DNA of 64,000 nucleotides from Dysgonomonas sp. UBA5412 (GCA_002409595.1 DHNQ01000026.1:1-64000), one strand, 5' to 3'. Counted from the stretch's first letter, positions 7,306 to 16,398 are shown. Made by a program: numbers and translations. Notes: generated by a model from the sequence alone, not told the origin.

Positions 7306-8703
7306 TTAGAATATTTTGTGAGGATTTAAGATATGTTTAGGGTCGAAAACATTCTTTACACCTCTCATTATATCCAACAAGACCGGATTTAATTGTTTCT
7401 CAAGATACGCTTTTTTTGCATATCCAATACCATGTTCACCGGAAACTTGCCCGTTTAATTCACGTCCTTTAGCATATATTTTGTCGAAGGCAAGGTTGAG
7501 CTTTTCTTTCCATTCTTTCTCGTCCAAATTGTCTCGCAAAATGTATGCATGCAAATTACCATCACCGGCATGTCCAAAACTTTTTATTCTAATACCTATT
7601 TCTTTTTGTAATGCGTGTGTATATTCAACCAAGTCATTTACTTTATTGCGTGGCACAACTACGTCTGCCTCATCCATTTCGGTGGTAGATCCTTTTATTG
7701 CTTCAAGAAAAGCTCCTCTGGCTTTCCATATCGACTCTTCTCTTTCTTCGGTGTCTGAAATCAGTATATCCAAAGCTCCCGATTTGAGGCATATTTGAGC
7801 CGCTTCCTCATATGATTTTTCTACATCTTCTACTGAATTTCCATCAAATTTAAGCAATAGGTAAGCATCAGATTGATTATCAGGGAATTTCTTTCCCAGA
7901 TAATTTTCAGAATCTATAATTACTTCTCTTTCCATAAACTCGATAGATGCGGGAGTCACTTTTGATTGTACTAACAATGGTACTGTTCTGATGGCATCTT
8001 GCAGGGTAGGGAAGGGGATTAATAAGCTTATCACCACTTTAGGAAACGGTATGAGTTTCAATGTTGCTTTTGTTACTACACCAAGTGTACCTTCCGAACC
8101 AACGATCAGGTCTTTAAGATCATATCCTGAACTGTTTTTTACCGTTTTTCCTCCTAGTTGTACAACTGTTCCATTTGGCAATACAACTTCTAACCCTCGT
8201 ATATAGTCGCGTGTAACTCCATATTTAACGGCACGCATTCCTCCTGCATTGGTATTAATATTACCGCCTATGGTTGCAGATTTTTCACCCGGATCGGGCG
8301 GATACATATATCCGTGTTCTTCGGCATAGGCTAACACTTCCATTAGTAATACACCCGGTTCGAGAGTCAGGGTCAAATTTTCTTCATCCAGGTCCAAGAA
8401 TCGTTTCATTAGGCTAAGATCCAACATTATACCATGTTCGATGGCTACGGAAGCTCCAACAAGCCCTGTTCCCGATCCACGGGGTGTTACCGCGATATTG
8501 TTTTCATATGCATACTCCATCACTTTCGATACTTCTTCGGTCGATAAGGCTCTGACCACAACATCGGGATAACTTTCTGTATCGCCTAATTCGTCGTGAC
8601 TGTATTCTTCTTTAATGTCTGTTCCATATATTACGCGTTGATTGTCGTTAATCAACTTTTCGAGAAATGCTATATCTTTGGTGTCTATTTTTTTATATGT
8701 CAT
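7306..8703 (-). CDS. FAD-linked lactate/glycolate dehydrogenase (GlcD/LctD type)
   Basis: A 465-aa flavoprotein of the GlcD/D-lactate dehydrogenase family. The N-terminal FAD-binding (PCMH) domain shows PRGSGTGLVG (residues 74-83), a DPG..ATIGGNINTNAGG loop, and the GSEGTLGVVTKATLKL end; the C-terminal FAD-oxidase domain shows GHAGDGNLH and SGEHGIGYAKK. Its start overlaps the etfA stop by 4 bp, and etfB precedes etfA, so it probably works as a complex with the electron transfer flavoprotein. In Acetobacterium woodii the same trio (LctBCD) drives NAD+-dependent lactate oxidation by electron confurcation with reduced ferredoxin. Substrate could be D-lactate, L-lactate or glycolate; the context favours lactate. 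Confidence 0.88.
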   Translation of the reverse strand: MTYKKIDTKDIAFLEKLINDNQRVIYGTDIKEEYSHDELGDTESYPDVVVRALSTEEVSKVMEYAYENNIAVTPRGSGTGLVGASVAIEHGIMLDLSLMKRFLDLDEENLTLTLEPGVLLMEVLAYAEEHGYMYPPDPGEKSATIGGNINTNAGGMRAVKYGVTRDYIRGLEVVLPNGTVVQLGGKTVKNSSGYDLKDLIVGSEGTLGVVTKATLKLIPFPKVVISLLIPFPTLQDAIRTVPLLVQSKVTPASIEFMEREVIIDSENYLGKKFPDNQSDAYLLLKFDGNSVEDVEKSYEEAAQICLKSGALDILISDTEEREESIWKARGAFLEAIKGSTTEMDEADVVVPRNKVNDLVEYTHALQKEIGIRIKSFGHAGDGNLHAYILRDNLDEKEWKEKLNLAFDKIYAKGRELNGQVSGEHGIGYAKKAYLEKQLNPVLLDIMRGVKNVFDPKHILNPHKIF

Positions 8704-9908
8704 ACGGCAACGTCCTCCTTTTCTGCTTTAATAGTTTTTATTAGTCTTGGTATTATTTCATAAATATCGCCTACCAATCCGTAGTGGGCGACATTGAATA
8801 TTGGTGCATTGATGTCGGAGTTGATCGCTACTATTTTTTCCGACTTATTCATTCCTGCTACGAATTGTATTGCACCATACACGCCGCATGTTATTATAAG
8901 TTTTGGACGTACGGTGCGTCCGCTAAGTCCAATTTGCTTTTTAGGATTCATCCATCCTTTTTCGGCTAGAGGTCTTGTACAAGCAATCTTAGCTCCCAAT
9001 AATTCGGCTAATTCTTCTAATAATACAAGATCTTCTTTTTTCTTCACACCACGCCCAGCAACGATTAATACTTCCGATGTTTCAATAGTTTCTTCGTGCT
9101 CTTTAAGGTCTATCTTGATAACTTCTATATTGCTTTTCAATTTCGATTCGGGAATTGAAAATGCGGTAATGATACCGATTGGATCTTCCATCCGCTTAGG
9201 TGCATTCATTACCTTATATCGCACAGTAGCCATTTGAGGACGATGGTTAGGAGTCTGTATCTGAGCCATTATATTACCTCCGAATGCTGGTCTGATCTGA
9301 GCTAAGTCTGTATTTTTAGCCATTTCCAATACTGTACAGTCGGCTGTAAGCCCTGAACGCATTCTGGCAGAAATACGAGGAGCTAATTGACGTCCCATCG
9401 GAGTAGCCCCTACGAGGATAGAGCCCGGATGCCTTTTGGCTATAAAATCTTCAAAAACTGCAGTGTAAGGCTCTATTCTGAAATGTTCTAATTCAGGATT
9501 GTCATATATGCAGACTTCGTCCACTCCGTAGTGTAATATTTCTTTACTTTTCTCTTTTATATTGTACCCCATCATCAAAGCATATACAGGCTGGTCGATA
9601 ACTACTGCCAATTCTTTGGCTTTTCCAATCAGCTCGTACGATACGGGTAGAATCTCGCCGTCTATGTGGTCTATGTATACGGCTACCCCTTTCCATGCCG
9701 ATTTATCAACTTTGGCTGTATCTTCTATTTCTACTAATTCTACACAGCCGGCAGGGCCTTTCTTGACACAAAGTTTACACATTTTACAAGCGGCATTGAT
9801 GGACAATATTCCGTTCGTATAATCGAAGGCATTGAAGGCACATAGATCTATCAGTGCTTCTGCCTTTTCTTTATCTATTTTTTCTTGATGAACTACTAAT
9901 TTTTTCAT
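8700..9908 (-). CDS. etfA: Electron transfer flavoprotein alpha subunit with N-terminal Cys domain
   Basis: A 402-aa EtfA, about 70 residues longer than the simple form. The extra N-terminal part has four cysteines, C41-x2-C44-x2-C47-x7-C55, resembling a ferredoxin-like cluster site, as seen in EtfA of lactate-linked bifurcating complexes (LctC). The rest is the usual Etf alpha: an N-terminal domain (residues ~70-270) and a C-terminal FAD domain with SEVLIVAGRG, LAELLGAKIACTRP and GLSGRTVRPKL...CGVYGAIQF. Four-bp overlap with the dehydrogenase and 21 bp from etfB place it in a tight operon. Presence of a bound iron-sulfur cluster is inference. Confidence 0.9.
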   Translation of the reverse strand: MKKLVVHQEKIDKEKAEALIDLCAFNAFDYTNGILSINAACKMCKLCVKKGPAGCVELVEIEDTAKVDKSAWKGVAVYIDHIDGEILPVSYELIGKAKELAVVIDQPVYALMMGYNIKEKSKEILHYGVDEVCIYDNPELEHFRIEPYTAVFEDFIAKRHPGSILVGATPMGRQLAPRISARMRSGLTADCTVLEMAKNTDLAQIRPAFGGNIMAQIQTPNHRPQMATVRYKVMNAPKRMEDPIGIITAFSIPESKLKSNIEVIKIDLKEHEETIETSEVLIVAGRGVKKKEDLVLLEELAELLGAKIACTRPLAEKGWMNPKKQIGLSGRTVRPKLIITCGVYGAIQFVAGMNKSEKIVAINSDINAPIFNVAHYGLVGDIYEIIPRLIKTIKAEKEDVAV

Positions 9909-9929
9909 TTTATATCCCTCCTTCTTTTT

Positions 9930-10721
9930 TTAAATGAATTTTTCTGCTTGAAGAACGTCAAACAGATTCTTAGTTAAAGTATCCGGTGTTTCGTCTGTCC
10001 ATATTTCTTGAACTACATCGCTTTCGGGAGGAAATATGCGAACTACTTGTGTCGGAGAACCTCTGAGTCCGTAATGCTTCTCGTCTTTGTCTTCCATATC
10101 GTCAAGAGTCAGCACCTTTATTTCTTTATCCTTAGTCTTCATTTTCAGTACATAAGAAGGGAGGCGAGGTTGATATATATCTTTTTCTACTGCAAGAAGA
10201 CATGGGAATTTTACTTTCGAATGTTCTACATAGTTAATCATATCCATTCCGATCTCGATATCTTCTTTTGTTGCACCCAAAATCTTAGTAACATTCGATA
10301 CACTTGGTATATTAAGCCATTCGGCAATCTCAGGCCCTACTTGTGCTGTATCGCCATCGGTTGTTTGCTTTCCACACAGAATGAGGTCATAGTCTTCGAT
10401 AGTTCTGATACATTGCGATAACGCATAGCTTGTGGCTAATACGTCAGCTCCTCCAAATCGACGATCGGTCAATAAGATGCCGTCATCAGCACCCATCATA
10501 AATGATTCTTTTATAATTTGTTTCGATTGAGGAGGTCCCATCGTGATAACTGTAACGCTCCCTCCATAACTTTCTCGCAGTCGTAAGGCAGTTTCTATTG
10601 CATAGAGGTCGTAGGGATTCAACTTTGATTGAGTTCCATCTCTTTTTAAGACTCCGGTCACAGGATCCACTTCTACTTTATTCGATGCAGGTACCTGTTT
10701 GATGCAGACTAAGATTTTCAT
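9930..10721 (-). CDS. etfB: Electron transfer flavoprotein beta subunit
   Basis: A 263-aa Etf beta subunit and first gene of the lactate operon. Recognisable parts are the start MKILVCIKQVP, LNPYDLYAIETALRLRE, the VITMGPPQSK loop, and CGKQTTDGDTAQVGPEIAEWL, the adenine-nucleotide binding region that in bifurcating Etfs holds the second FAD. It partners the EtfA encoded next. The group with the downstream dehydrogenase suggests a bifurcating/confurcating Etf rather than a beta-oxidation Etf, but sequence inspection alone cannot settle this. Confidence 0.93.
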   Translation of the reverse strand: MKILVCIKQVPASNKVEVDPVTGVLKRDGTQSKLNPYDLYAIETALRLRESYGGSVTVITMGPPQSKQIIKESFMMGADDGILLTDRRFGGADVLATSYALSQCIRTIEDYDLILCGKQTTDGDTAQVGPEIAEWLNIPSVSNVTKILGATKEDIEIGMDMINYVEHSKVKFPCLLAVEKDIYQPRLPSYVLKMKTKDKEIKVLTLDDMEDKDEKHYGLRGSPTQVVRIFPPESDVVQEIWTDETPDTLTKNLFDVLQAEKFI

Positions 10722-11163
10722 GATATATGTTTTTTTAGTTCAATTGTTGAGCAAAAATGATACTTTTTGTAATATAGGCTTTGCAAAATAGGCTAAAAAA
10801 ATAAAGATATCACGTTTTTTTTATATGTTAAACAGCACCTTTTTTACTAAAATAAAGATTTAAAATTTGATGAAATAAACTTATTTGTCATAGATAAACT
10901 AAATAACTTATTGATATATTTTATTTTAATGATAATGTTTGGCTATACGTCTGCTTTTTCTTTGCTATTCCCAGTTTAGAGAAATTAACAGAAAAAAGTG
11001 TGTGATTCCTTATTTAGTATTACATTATCCAATGTAGGAAAAACACTTGTTGTTGAAATGTTATTTGTTAGCACTGTATTATGAATATAAAAAAGCAATG
11101 GACTTCCAGAGTCTATTGCTTTTCTATATTCTTTTCCAAATTAATCGAAAGAGAAGGTCGTCT
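10722..11163. other. AT-rich gap upstream of the lactate operon
   Basis: No credible gene in 442 bp. The region next to etfB must carry the operon promoter on the minus strand, but I find only imperfect -7 matches (CAAAATAG at 10784-10791 in + orientation). The far end holds the terminator of the glycosyltransferase operon. No clear operator repeat was noticed. Confidence 0.5.
11085..11123 (-). terminator. Rho-independent terminator after the glycosyltransferase gene
   Basis: Stem 11091-11104 / 11110-11123 (14 bp with one G-T pair, 5-nt loop). On the minus strand it is followed by a T run (A run at 11089-11094 on +), so it ends the prfC-kinase-glycosyltransferase transcript. Confidence 0.8.
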
Positions 11164-12282
11164 CTAATTATTTAAGAGATTATTATACACTTTGATTAAT
11201 TCATTTGTACATTCTTCATCCGAAAATCTTTTTACGTACTCTAAGCCTTCTTTAACCATTAATACTCTTTGTTGATCATTCTCTAATAAAGATTTTACTT
11301 GTTCGGCTAATTCGCTTTCATTGTAAGGGTCTACATATATAGAATGAGGACCGCCTGCTTCTTCGAGGCAAGAACCTCTAGCGGCTATTACCGGTATACC
11401 CGAATTTAGTGCTTCGATGATAGGTATTCCAAAGCCTTCGTAAAGAGATGGGTATATAAATATTTTTGATTCTTGCAGTATCGTCGGCAAATCTGTAAGA
11501 GGAACTTTACTAAAGAAATGAACCCTATCTGATAAGTTATGCTCCATGGCATAGCGCATTACTTTATCCGCATAGTCTTTTTGTTTTCCAATGGCAATGA
11601 AATGAATATCCGGGATGTATTTAAGCGCCTTGACTATGAGTAATATGTTTTTTCGTTCTTCAATGCTGCCTATTGATAGTAGATATTGATCGGGAAGATT
11701 GTACTTGTGTCTTACCTCTTTCTTTTTTAAGCCATCCGCAGGTTCTTTGAATATAGGGAAACATCCTTGATATACGACATCTATCTTAGATGGATCTATG
11801 CGGTAATGTCTTATAATATCCCTTTTTGTACAATCACTTACTGCTATAATTCTGTCAGCTACTTTACAGGCATACTTAGCCTTTATATCATATATTATGC
11901 GATCTATCAGATTGTAAAATTGAGGATAATTGATGAAAATAAGGTCGTGTATGGTAACAATACTTTTTACTCCGGCTTTATTAATTCGATATGGTAATTC
12001 GTTACTTAACCCATGGTAAATATCAATTCTCTCTTCTTTTATATCTTTTACAATACCCATTGTTCGCCAAAAAGGTTTATGAGTTTGTTTTATCGAATAT
12101 ACTTTTTCATCCTTTCGGGTTTCGTTTTCTTTATCTTTACTTTCTTGTGGTAATTTAGGTATGAATAGTTTATATACATTTTCAGGGTAGTACTTCATTA
12201 AATTGGAAATTACAAACCTACTGTAATTTCCTAGTCCGGTAAAGTTCGATACGGCTCGTTTTGCATCAAATCCAATTCTCAT
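11164..12282 (-). CDS. Glycosyltransferase, GT-B fold, family 4
   Basis: A 372-aa cytosolic glycosyltransferase. The N-terminal domain has a Gly-rich loop (FTGLGNYSR, residues 14-22); the C-terminal domain has LLSIGSIEERKN, and the donor-binding segment SLYEGFGIPIIEALNSGIPV, whose two Glu residues (E-x7-E) are the signature of family 4 retaining enzymes. It lies 16 bp after a lipopolysaccharide kinase-like gene, so a role in LPS core or another cell-surface glycan is likely. Sugar donor and acceptor cannot be told. Confidence 0.88.
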   Translation of the reverse strand: MRIGFDAKRAVSNFTGLGNYSRFVISNLMKYYPENVYKLFIPKLPQESKDKENETRKDEKVYSIKQTHKPFWRTMGIVKDIKEERIDIYHGLSNELPYRINKAGVKSIVTIHDLIFINYPQFYNLIDRIIYDIKAKYACKVADRIIAVSDCTKRDIIRHYRIDPSKIDVVYQGCFPIFKEPADGLKKKEVRHKYNLPDQYLLSIGSIEERKNILLIVKALKYIPDIHFIAIGKQKDYADKVMRYAMEHNLSDRVHFFSKVPLTDLPTILQESKIFIYPSLYEGFGIPIIEALNSGIPVIAARGSCLEEAGGPHSIYVDPYNESELAEQVKSLLENDQQRVLMVKEGLEYVKRFSDEECTNELIKVYNNLLNN

Positions 12283-12298
12283 AATGTAGTTGTATTAT

Positions 12299-13054
12299 TT
12301 AGTCCATATAGGGTAGGACGCCGGGATGCTGTTTGGTGTATGTATCCCAAAATTTTTTGCGATATTCAAATGTTTTTCTCAAGCATATTTCTTCATCAAG
12401 GTTACGGGCTTTTGCATATTCTTTTACGATGAAGCTTATCATTTCATCACTGCCCCATAGTCGCCTGAAATTAAAACAAGCTGTATTTATATCTATGGGT
12501 TTATCAAAGGTCATTCTATTTAGGTCAACAAGATAGAAAGTATATCTATCTTCATTTTTTTTGTACAATATATTTCCCGACGAATAATCCAGATGTAACA
12601 CCATCTTGTCATGCAATTGCGCTGTATATATAGCAAATTGGCGTAAAAGATCCTCGCGTCCTTCTAATGGTCCGCGTTGCAATTCTCTCATTATTCCGTC
12701 AAATTCTTCATGTATTGAAATATATAAACTATGTTTTAATAGATTACATATTTTCAATTCCATAAAAGCCACCGGATCGGGGGTGTGAAATCCTCTTTCT
12801 TTTAACTTAAAGGCATATAAATAAGATCGTTTTGCTTTCGATTTTCGGAATGTGGCGTACGCGATCTGATTGATAAATAAAGGTTTTTTGAAAAACTTCA
12901 CGTTCAACTGTTTTCCATCGACATTAAATACTTTGATAGTATTACGTCCTGAATATATCGTTTCTCCGGATTTCGGAAATTCTTCAGGTAAAGCAGTTAT
13001 GAAGTTTTCCAAATTACGGTATGCCTCATTTATCACCATTTCTATTTTCGCCAT
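12299..13054 (-). CDS. Lipopolysaccharide kinase-like protein (WaaP/KdkA family)
   Basis: A 251-aa protein kinase-fold enzyme of the InaA/WaaP/Kdo-kinase group. Evidence is the catalytic loop H154-L-D156-x4-N161 (HLDYSSGNILY), the metal-binding VD177LNR that replaces DFG, and an N-terminal lysine-bearing strand (LNVKFFK, near residue 53). Related enzymes phosphorylate heptose or Kdo of the LPS inner core in the cytosol. The gene lies 3 bp after prfC and before a glycosyltransferase, which supports an LPS core function. Exact acceptor unknown. Confidence 0.82.
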   Translation of the reverse strand: MAKIEMVINEAYRNLENFITALPEEFPKSGETIYSGRNTIKVFNVDGKQLNVKFFKKPLFINQIAYATFRKSKAKRSYLYAFKLKERGFHTPDPVAFMELKICNLLKHSLYISIHEEFDGIMRELQRGPLEGREDLLRQFAIYTAQLHDKMVLHLDYSSGNILYKKNEDRYTFYLVDLNRMTFDKPIDINTACFNFRRLWGSDEMISFIVKEYAKARNLDEEICLRKTFEYRKKFWDTYTKQHPGVLPYMD

Positions 13055-13057
13055 ATC

Positions 13058-14638
13058 TTAAAATTCAGAGGTAAAGTGGAATCTAATATCTTTAAAGTCT
13101 TGCTGAGCCATCATTAATACATAATTAGAATCAGCCAAGAAGACATCCCGTCCCTCTTTATCTACGGCCATATATTGTGATTTCCGTTTTTTGAAATCGT
13201 TCAATTGGTCGATATTATCACTTTCTATCCAACATGCTTTATAAAGATTGATCGTTTCCCATCTACATTGTGCCCCATATTCGTGGAGTAATCTGTATTG
13301 AATAACTTCAAATTGAAGCTGTCCGACAGTACCTATAATCTTTCTTCCATTAAATTGGTTTGTAAATAATTGGGCAACACCTTCATCCATCAACTGATCA
13401 ATGCCTTTCTGCAATTGTTTAGATTTCATCGGATCTGCATTCTCAATATATTTAAACATTTCGGGCGAGAAGCTTGGCAAGCCTTTAAAATGCAATTCTT
13501 CGCCGGAAGTAAGAGTGTCGCCGATCTTAAAGTTTCCGGTGTCTGGCAGCCCTATTATATCTCCTGCATAAGCCTCATCAACAGTCTCTTTCTTCTGAGC
13601 CATAAATGCAGTAGGAGAGGAGAATTTCAATTGTCTGTTGAGGCGTACATGTTTATAATTAACATTACGTTCAAATTTTCCTGAGCAAATTTTCACAAAC
13701 GCTATACACGAACGATGGTTTGGATCCATGTTTGCATGTATCTTAAATATAAAACCAGTAAAGGCATCTTCTTCAGGGCTAACCTCTCTTTCTATCGCCT
13801 CTATCGGGCGTGGCGAAGGTGCTATCTTTACAAAGCAATCCAAAAGCTCTTTTACTCCAAAATTATTCAGCGCTGAACCAAAAAATACGGGTGCTACTTG
13901 TCCTTTCAGATATTCGCTCAAATCCAAATCCGAATACACTCCATTTATTAATTCGATGTCGTCTCTCAATTTTAGAGCTAAAGCATCTCCTATATGCTTT
14001 TCCAGATCAGGACTGTTTATATCTTTAAACTCAATAGATTCGGTTATCTTTTGCTTATTCGGAGTATATAAATCAAGCTTTTCCTTATATATATTGTAAA
14101 CACCCTTAAATCGTTGCCCGCTATCAATCGGCCAGCTCAGAGGGCAAACGCTGATTTGCAATTCTTGCTCAAGCTCATCCAATAGTTCGAAAGGGTCTAA
14201 CCCGTCTCTATCCATTTTATTTACAAATATCATAACCGGAGTATGACGCATGCGGCATACTTCCATCAATTTGCGTGTTTGAGCTTCCACCCCTTTGGCT
14301 GAGTCTACCACTATGATCACACTATCCACGGCTGTTAGAGTACGATAAGTATCTTCAGCAAAGTCTTGGTGACCGGGTGTATCTAAAATATTTATTTTGT
14401 AACCGTCATATTCGAATCCCATGACGGATGTTGCAACCGATATTCCGCGTTGCTTTTCTATTTCCATCCAGTCCGAAGTCGCGGTTTTTTTTATCTTGTT
14501 CGATTTCACAGCCCCAGCCACGTGTATAGCTCCTCCGAATAACAATAGTTTTTCGGTCAGAGTTGTTTTACCCGCATCCGGGTGACTTATGATGGCAAAG
14601 GTGCGTCTTTTATGAATTTCTTTTTCCAGTTCGCTCAT
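13058..14638 (-). CDS. prfC: Peptide chain release factor 3
   Basis: A 526-aa translational GTPase that recycles RF1/RF2 from the ribosome. Motifs: G1 HPDAGKTTL (residues 19-27), G3 DTPGHQDFAEDT, G4 NKMD, and the RF3-specific C-terminal part with FAEDTYRTLTAVD and TVGQLQFEV. Length fits E. coli RF3 (529). The downstream kinase-like gene is only 3 bp away, an unusual partnership for a translation factor. A -7 element sits 24 bp upstream, just past a terminator, so prfC starts the transcript. Confidence 0.96.
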   Translation of the reverse strand: MSELEKEIHKRRTFAIISHPDAGKTTLTEKLLLFGGAIHVAGAVKSNKIKKTATSDWMEIEKQRGISVATSVMGFEYDGYKINILDTPGHQDFAEDTYRTLTAVDSVIIVVDSAKGVEAQTRKLMEVCRMRHTPVMIFVNKMDRDGLDPFELLDELEQELQISVCPLSWPIDSGQRFKGVYNIYKEKLDLYTPNKQKITESIEFKDINSPDLEKHIGDALALKLRDDIELINGVYSDLDLSEYLKGQVAPVFFGSALNNFGVKELLDCFVKIAPSPRPIEAIEREVSPEEDAFTGFIFKIHANMDPNHRSCIAFVKICSGKFERNVNYKHVRLNRQLKFSSPTAFMAQKKETVDEAYAGDIIGLPDTGNFKIGDTLTSGEELHFKGLPSFSPEMFKYIENADPMKSKQLQKGIDQLMDEGVAQLFTNQFNGRKIIGTVGQLQFEVIQYRLLHEYGAQCRWETINLYKACWIESDNIDQLNDFKKRKSQYMAVDKEGRDVFLADSNYVLMMAQQDFKDIRFHFTSEF

Positions 14639-14661
14639 TTAATTTTTTCTCTAATGAGATG

Positions 14662-14669
14662 CAAAAATA
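14662..14669 (-). promoter_or_regulatory. -7 promoter element of prfC
   Basis: CAAAAATA on + reads TATTTTTG on the minus strand, matching TAnnTTTG. It lies 24 bp before the prfC ATG and directly after the terminator of the preceding gene. No clear -33 element was seen. Confidence 0.45.
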
Positions 14670-14670
14670 A

Positions 14671-14740
14671 TAAAAAAAGCCGACAAAAAGCCTCAGTGTT
14701 TATCCTAGATTAAGTAAACATCTGAGGGTTGTCGGTTTTA
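14671..14740 (-). terminator. Long hairpin terminator after the lipoprotein gene
   Basis: Extended stem from about 14675-14702 paired with 14713-14740, interrupted by small bulges, followed on the minus strand by seven T residues. It separates the 14776-15336 lipoprotein gene from prfC. Confidence 0.8.
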
Positions 14741-14775
14741 GATTCCCTTTATAAAAAGGTTTACATTTTTCAGCC

Positions 14776-15336
14776 TTAATTAGGCACAAAATTGAAGTCG
14801 GGAGTGATTTTGTATTTAGAGATCAGCGTATCTGAACTCTCTAAGGCATTGTCATCCTTATCCGAATAGTTGAAGTTTATTGCTTGTACCGTAATCTGAT
14901 CAGCATTAATCTTCGAAGAAGTCTGGCTGTAATATTCTACCATATCCTCATACGCTACTATCAGATTGTCTTTGATATTGCCATCTTTATCATAGCTTAT
15001 CAAATATTCTGAGATCTCTCCGTCTGTAATAACTTGAATAGTTATTATCTTTCCGGCGTTATTGACCAGTAGTGTTTTACCCAACGAAAGATAAGTTGTG
15101 TCATATCCTTCCAGACCGGTAACTTTTTGCAATTGCAGACTGTCGTATTCTGCCATTGTGAGACGTGGCAATTTTTCAAAATCAACAGATTGAAAATTTG
15201 AGCCCAATGCACTGTCGTTTAGGCTAACATTGATTGAGTCCAACTCGGTGTTGAAAGCAAAATCGCTTGATTTTTTATTTTGACAGGAAATAAAAATGAC
15301 CGTTACAGTCAAGGCGAAAAGATAAATCTTTTTCAT
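14776..15336 (-). CDS. Putative lipoprotein of unknown function
   Basis: A 186-aa protein with a lipoprotein signal peptide: Lys-Lys start, hydrophobic core, and Cys18 in VIFISC, followed by QNKKSS. The mature part is acidic and soluble, likely beta-rich, with no motif I recognise. It lies 33 bp after the rfbD-like gene and before a strong terminator, so it ends a transcript. Bacteroidales carry many small lipoproteins of this kind; no function can be given. Confidence 0.72.
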   Translation of the reverse strand: MKKIYLFALTVTVIFISCQNKKSSDFAFNTELDSINVSLNDSALGSNFQSVDFEKLPRLTMAEYDSLQLQKVTGLEGYDTTYLSLGKTLLVNNAGKIITIQVITDGEISEYLISYDKDGNIKDNLIVAYEDMVEYYSQTSSKINADQITVQAINFNYSDKDDNALESSDTLISKYKITPDFNFVPN

Positions 15337-15369
15337 TTTTGATGTTGTAGCTGTGAATTTTAAATTATT

Positions 15370-16323
15370 TTATATACTTAACAATTCTTTGATACAAATG
15401 TTTAAGCTTTCCTCCCAAGTAGGGATAGAAATATTAAAGGTCGTTTTTATTTTTGTCTTATCCAGAACACTATATTGAGGTCTGGTTGCTTTGGTTGGGT
15501 ATTGGTCTGTTGTGATTGGATTTACTTTACACGTTGTGATACCTGCATCTTTATGAATGGCTAGAGTAAAGTCATACCATGTTGTAACTCCTTCATTCGA
15601 ATAATGATATATTCCTGATTCAAACTTATTGGCTACGCTAAAATCTAATATTTTGATAATTGCATTTGCCAGATCGGCTGCATTAGTTGGAGTTCCGGTC
15701 TGATCGGCAACCACATTGAGAGTGTCACGTTCTTTTCCGTACTTGATCATTGTTTTCACAAAGTTATTTCCAAAGATGGAATATAACCAAGCGGTACGTA
15801 TTATTATGCTATCGGGACAAGCTTCCATCAATCCGGCTTCACCTTCTTGTTTCGATTTTCCATACACCGATTGCGGATTGACATTAGCAGTTTCCTTATA
15901 AGGTGTGGATGCAGTTCCGTCGTATACATAATCGGTTGATATATGTATTACTTTAGCACCATTATTAGTTGCAACAATACCTAAGTTTATAGCTGCATCT
16001 CTGTTTAGTTTATAGCAAAGATCAATATCGTCTTCGGCTTTATCGACCGCAGTATATGCTGCACAATTAATAATATATTTTATGTGATTCTCCTTTACAA
16101 AAGCATCAATAGCATCGCGGTTTGTAATATCTAACTCGGCTACGTCCGTAAAGAAGAATTTGAAGTTATTCTCATGCTTTACAGATGCACGCCTCATTTC
16201 ATTACCCAATTGTCCGTTAGCTCCGGTTATAAGAACGTTCTTTTGATTCAGCGTAAAAAGAAAGATATTCTTAGCAGTTTCGTCCTGATCGTCAGCCTGC
16301 TTATTTCCCGAAAAGAATGCCAT
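15370..16323 (-). CDS. rfbD: dTDP-4-dehydrorhamnose reductase-like protein with N-terminal extension
   Basis: A 317-aa extended SDR. From residue 29 it matches RfbD/RmlD: NVLITGANGQLGNEM (NADPH-binding Gly motif), AELDITNRD, INCAAYTAVDKAE, STDYVYDG, and catalytic Y-x3-K in SVYGKSKQEGE. RfbD reduces dTDP-4-dehydrorhamnose to dTDP-L-rhamnose for surface polysaccharide. The first 28 residues (MAFFSGNKQADDQDETAKNI onward) are hydrophilic then hydrophobic and absent from usual RfbD, which starts close to NVL; no in-frame ATG lies nearer, so either the extension is real or a rare start is used. The other rhamnose genes are not in the window. Confidence 0.88.
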   Translation of the reverse strand: MAFFSGNKQADDQDETAKNIFLFTLNQKNVLITGANGQLGNEMRRASVKHENNFKFFFTDVAELDITNRDAIDAFVKENHIKYIINCAAYTAVDKAEDDIDLCYKLNRDAAINLGIVATNNGAKVIHISTDYVYDGTASTPYKETANVNPQSVYGKSKQEGEAGLMEACPDSIIIRTAWLYSIFGNNFVKTMIKYGKERDTLNVVADQTGTPTNAADLANAIIKILDFSVANKFESGIYHYSNEGVTTWYDFTLAIHKDAGITTCKVNPITTDQYPTKATRPQYSVLDKTKIKTTFNISIPTWEESLNICIKELLSI

Positions 16324-16340
16324 TGTTTTTTGTCTTATAA

Positions 16341-16375
16341 ATAACAGACTGTATAGTAGATATACAATCTGTTAT
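16341..16375 (-). terminator. Hairpin after fabD, probable terminator
   Basis: Stem of 8 bp (16341-16348 / 16368-16375) plus 6 bp (16350-16355 / 16361-16366) separated by one C-A mismatch, located between fabD and the rfbD-like gene. The T tract on the minus strand is weak. Confidence 0.4.
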
Positions 16376-16398
16376 TATTGTTTTATACTAATTGATCT

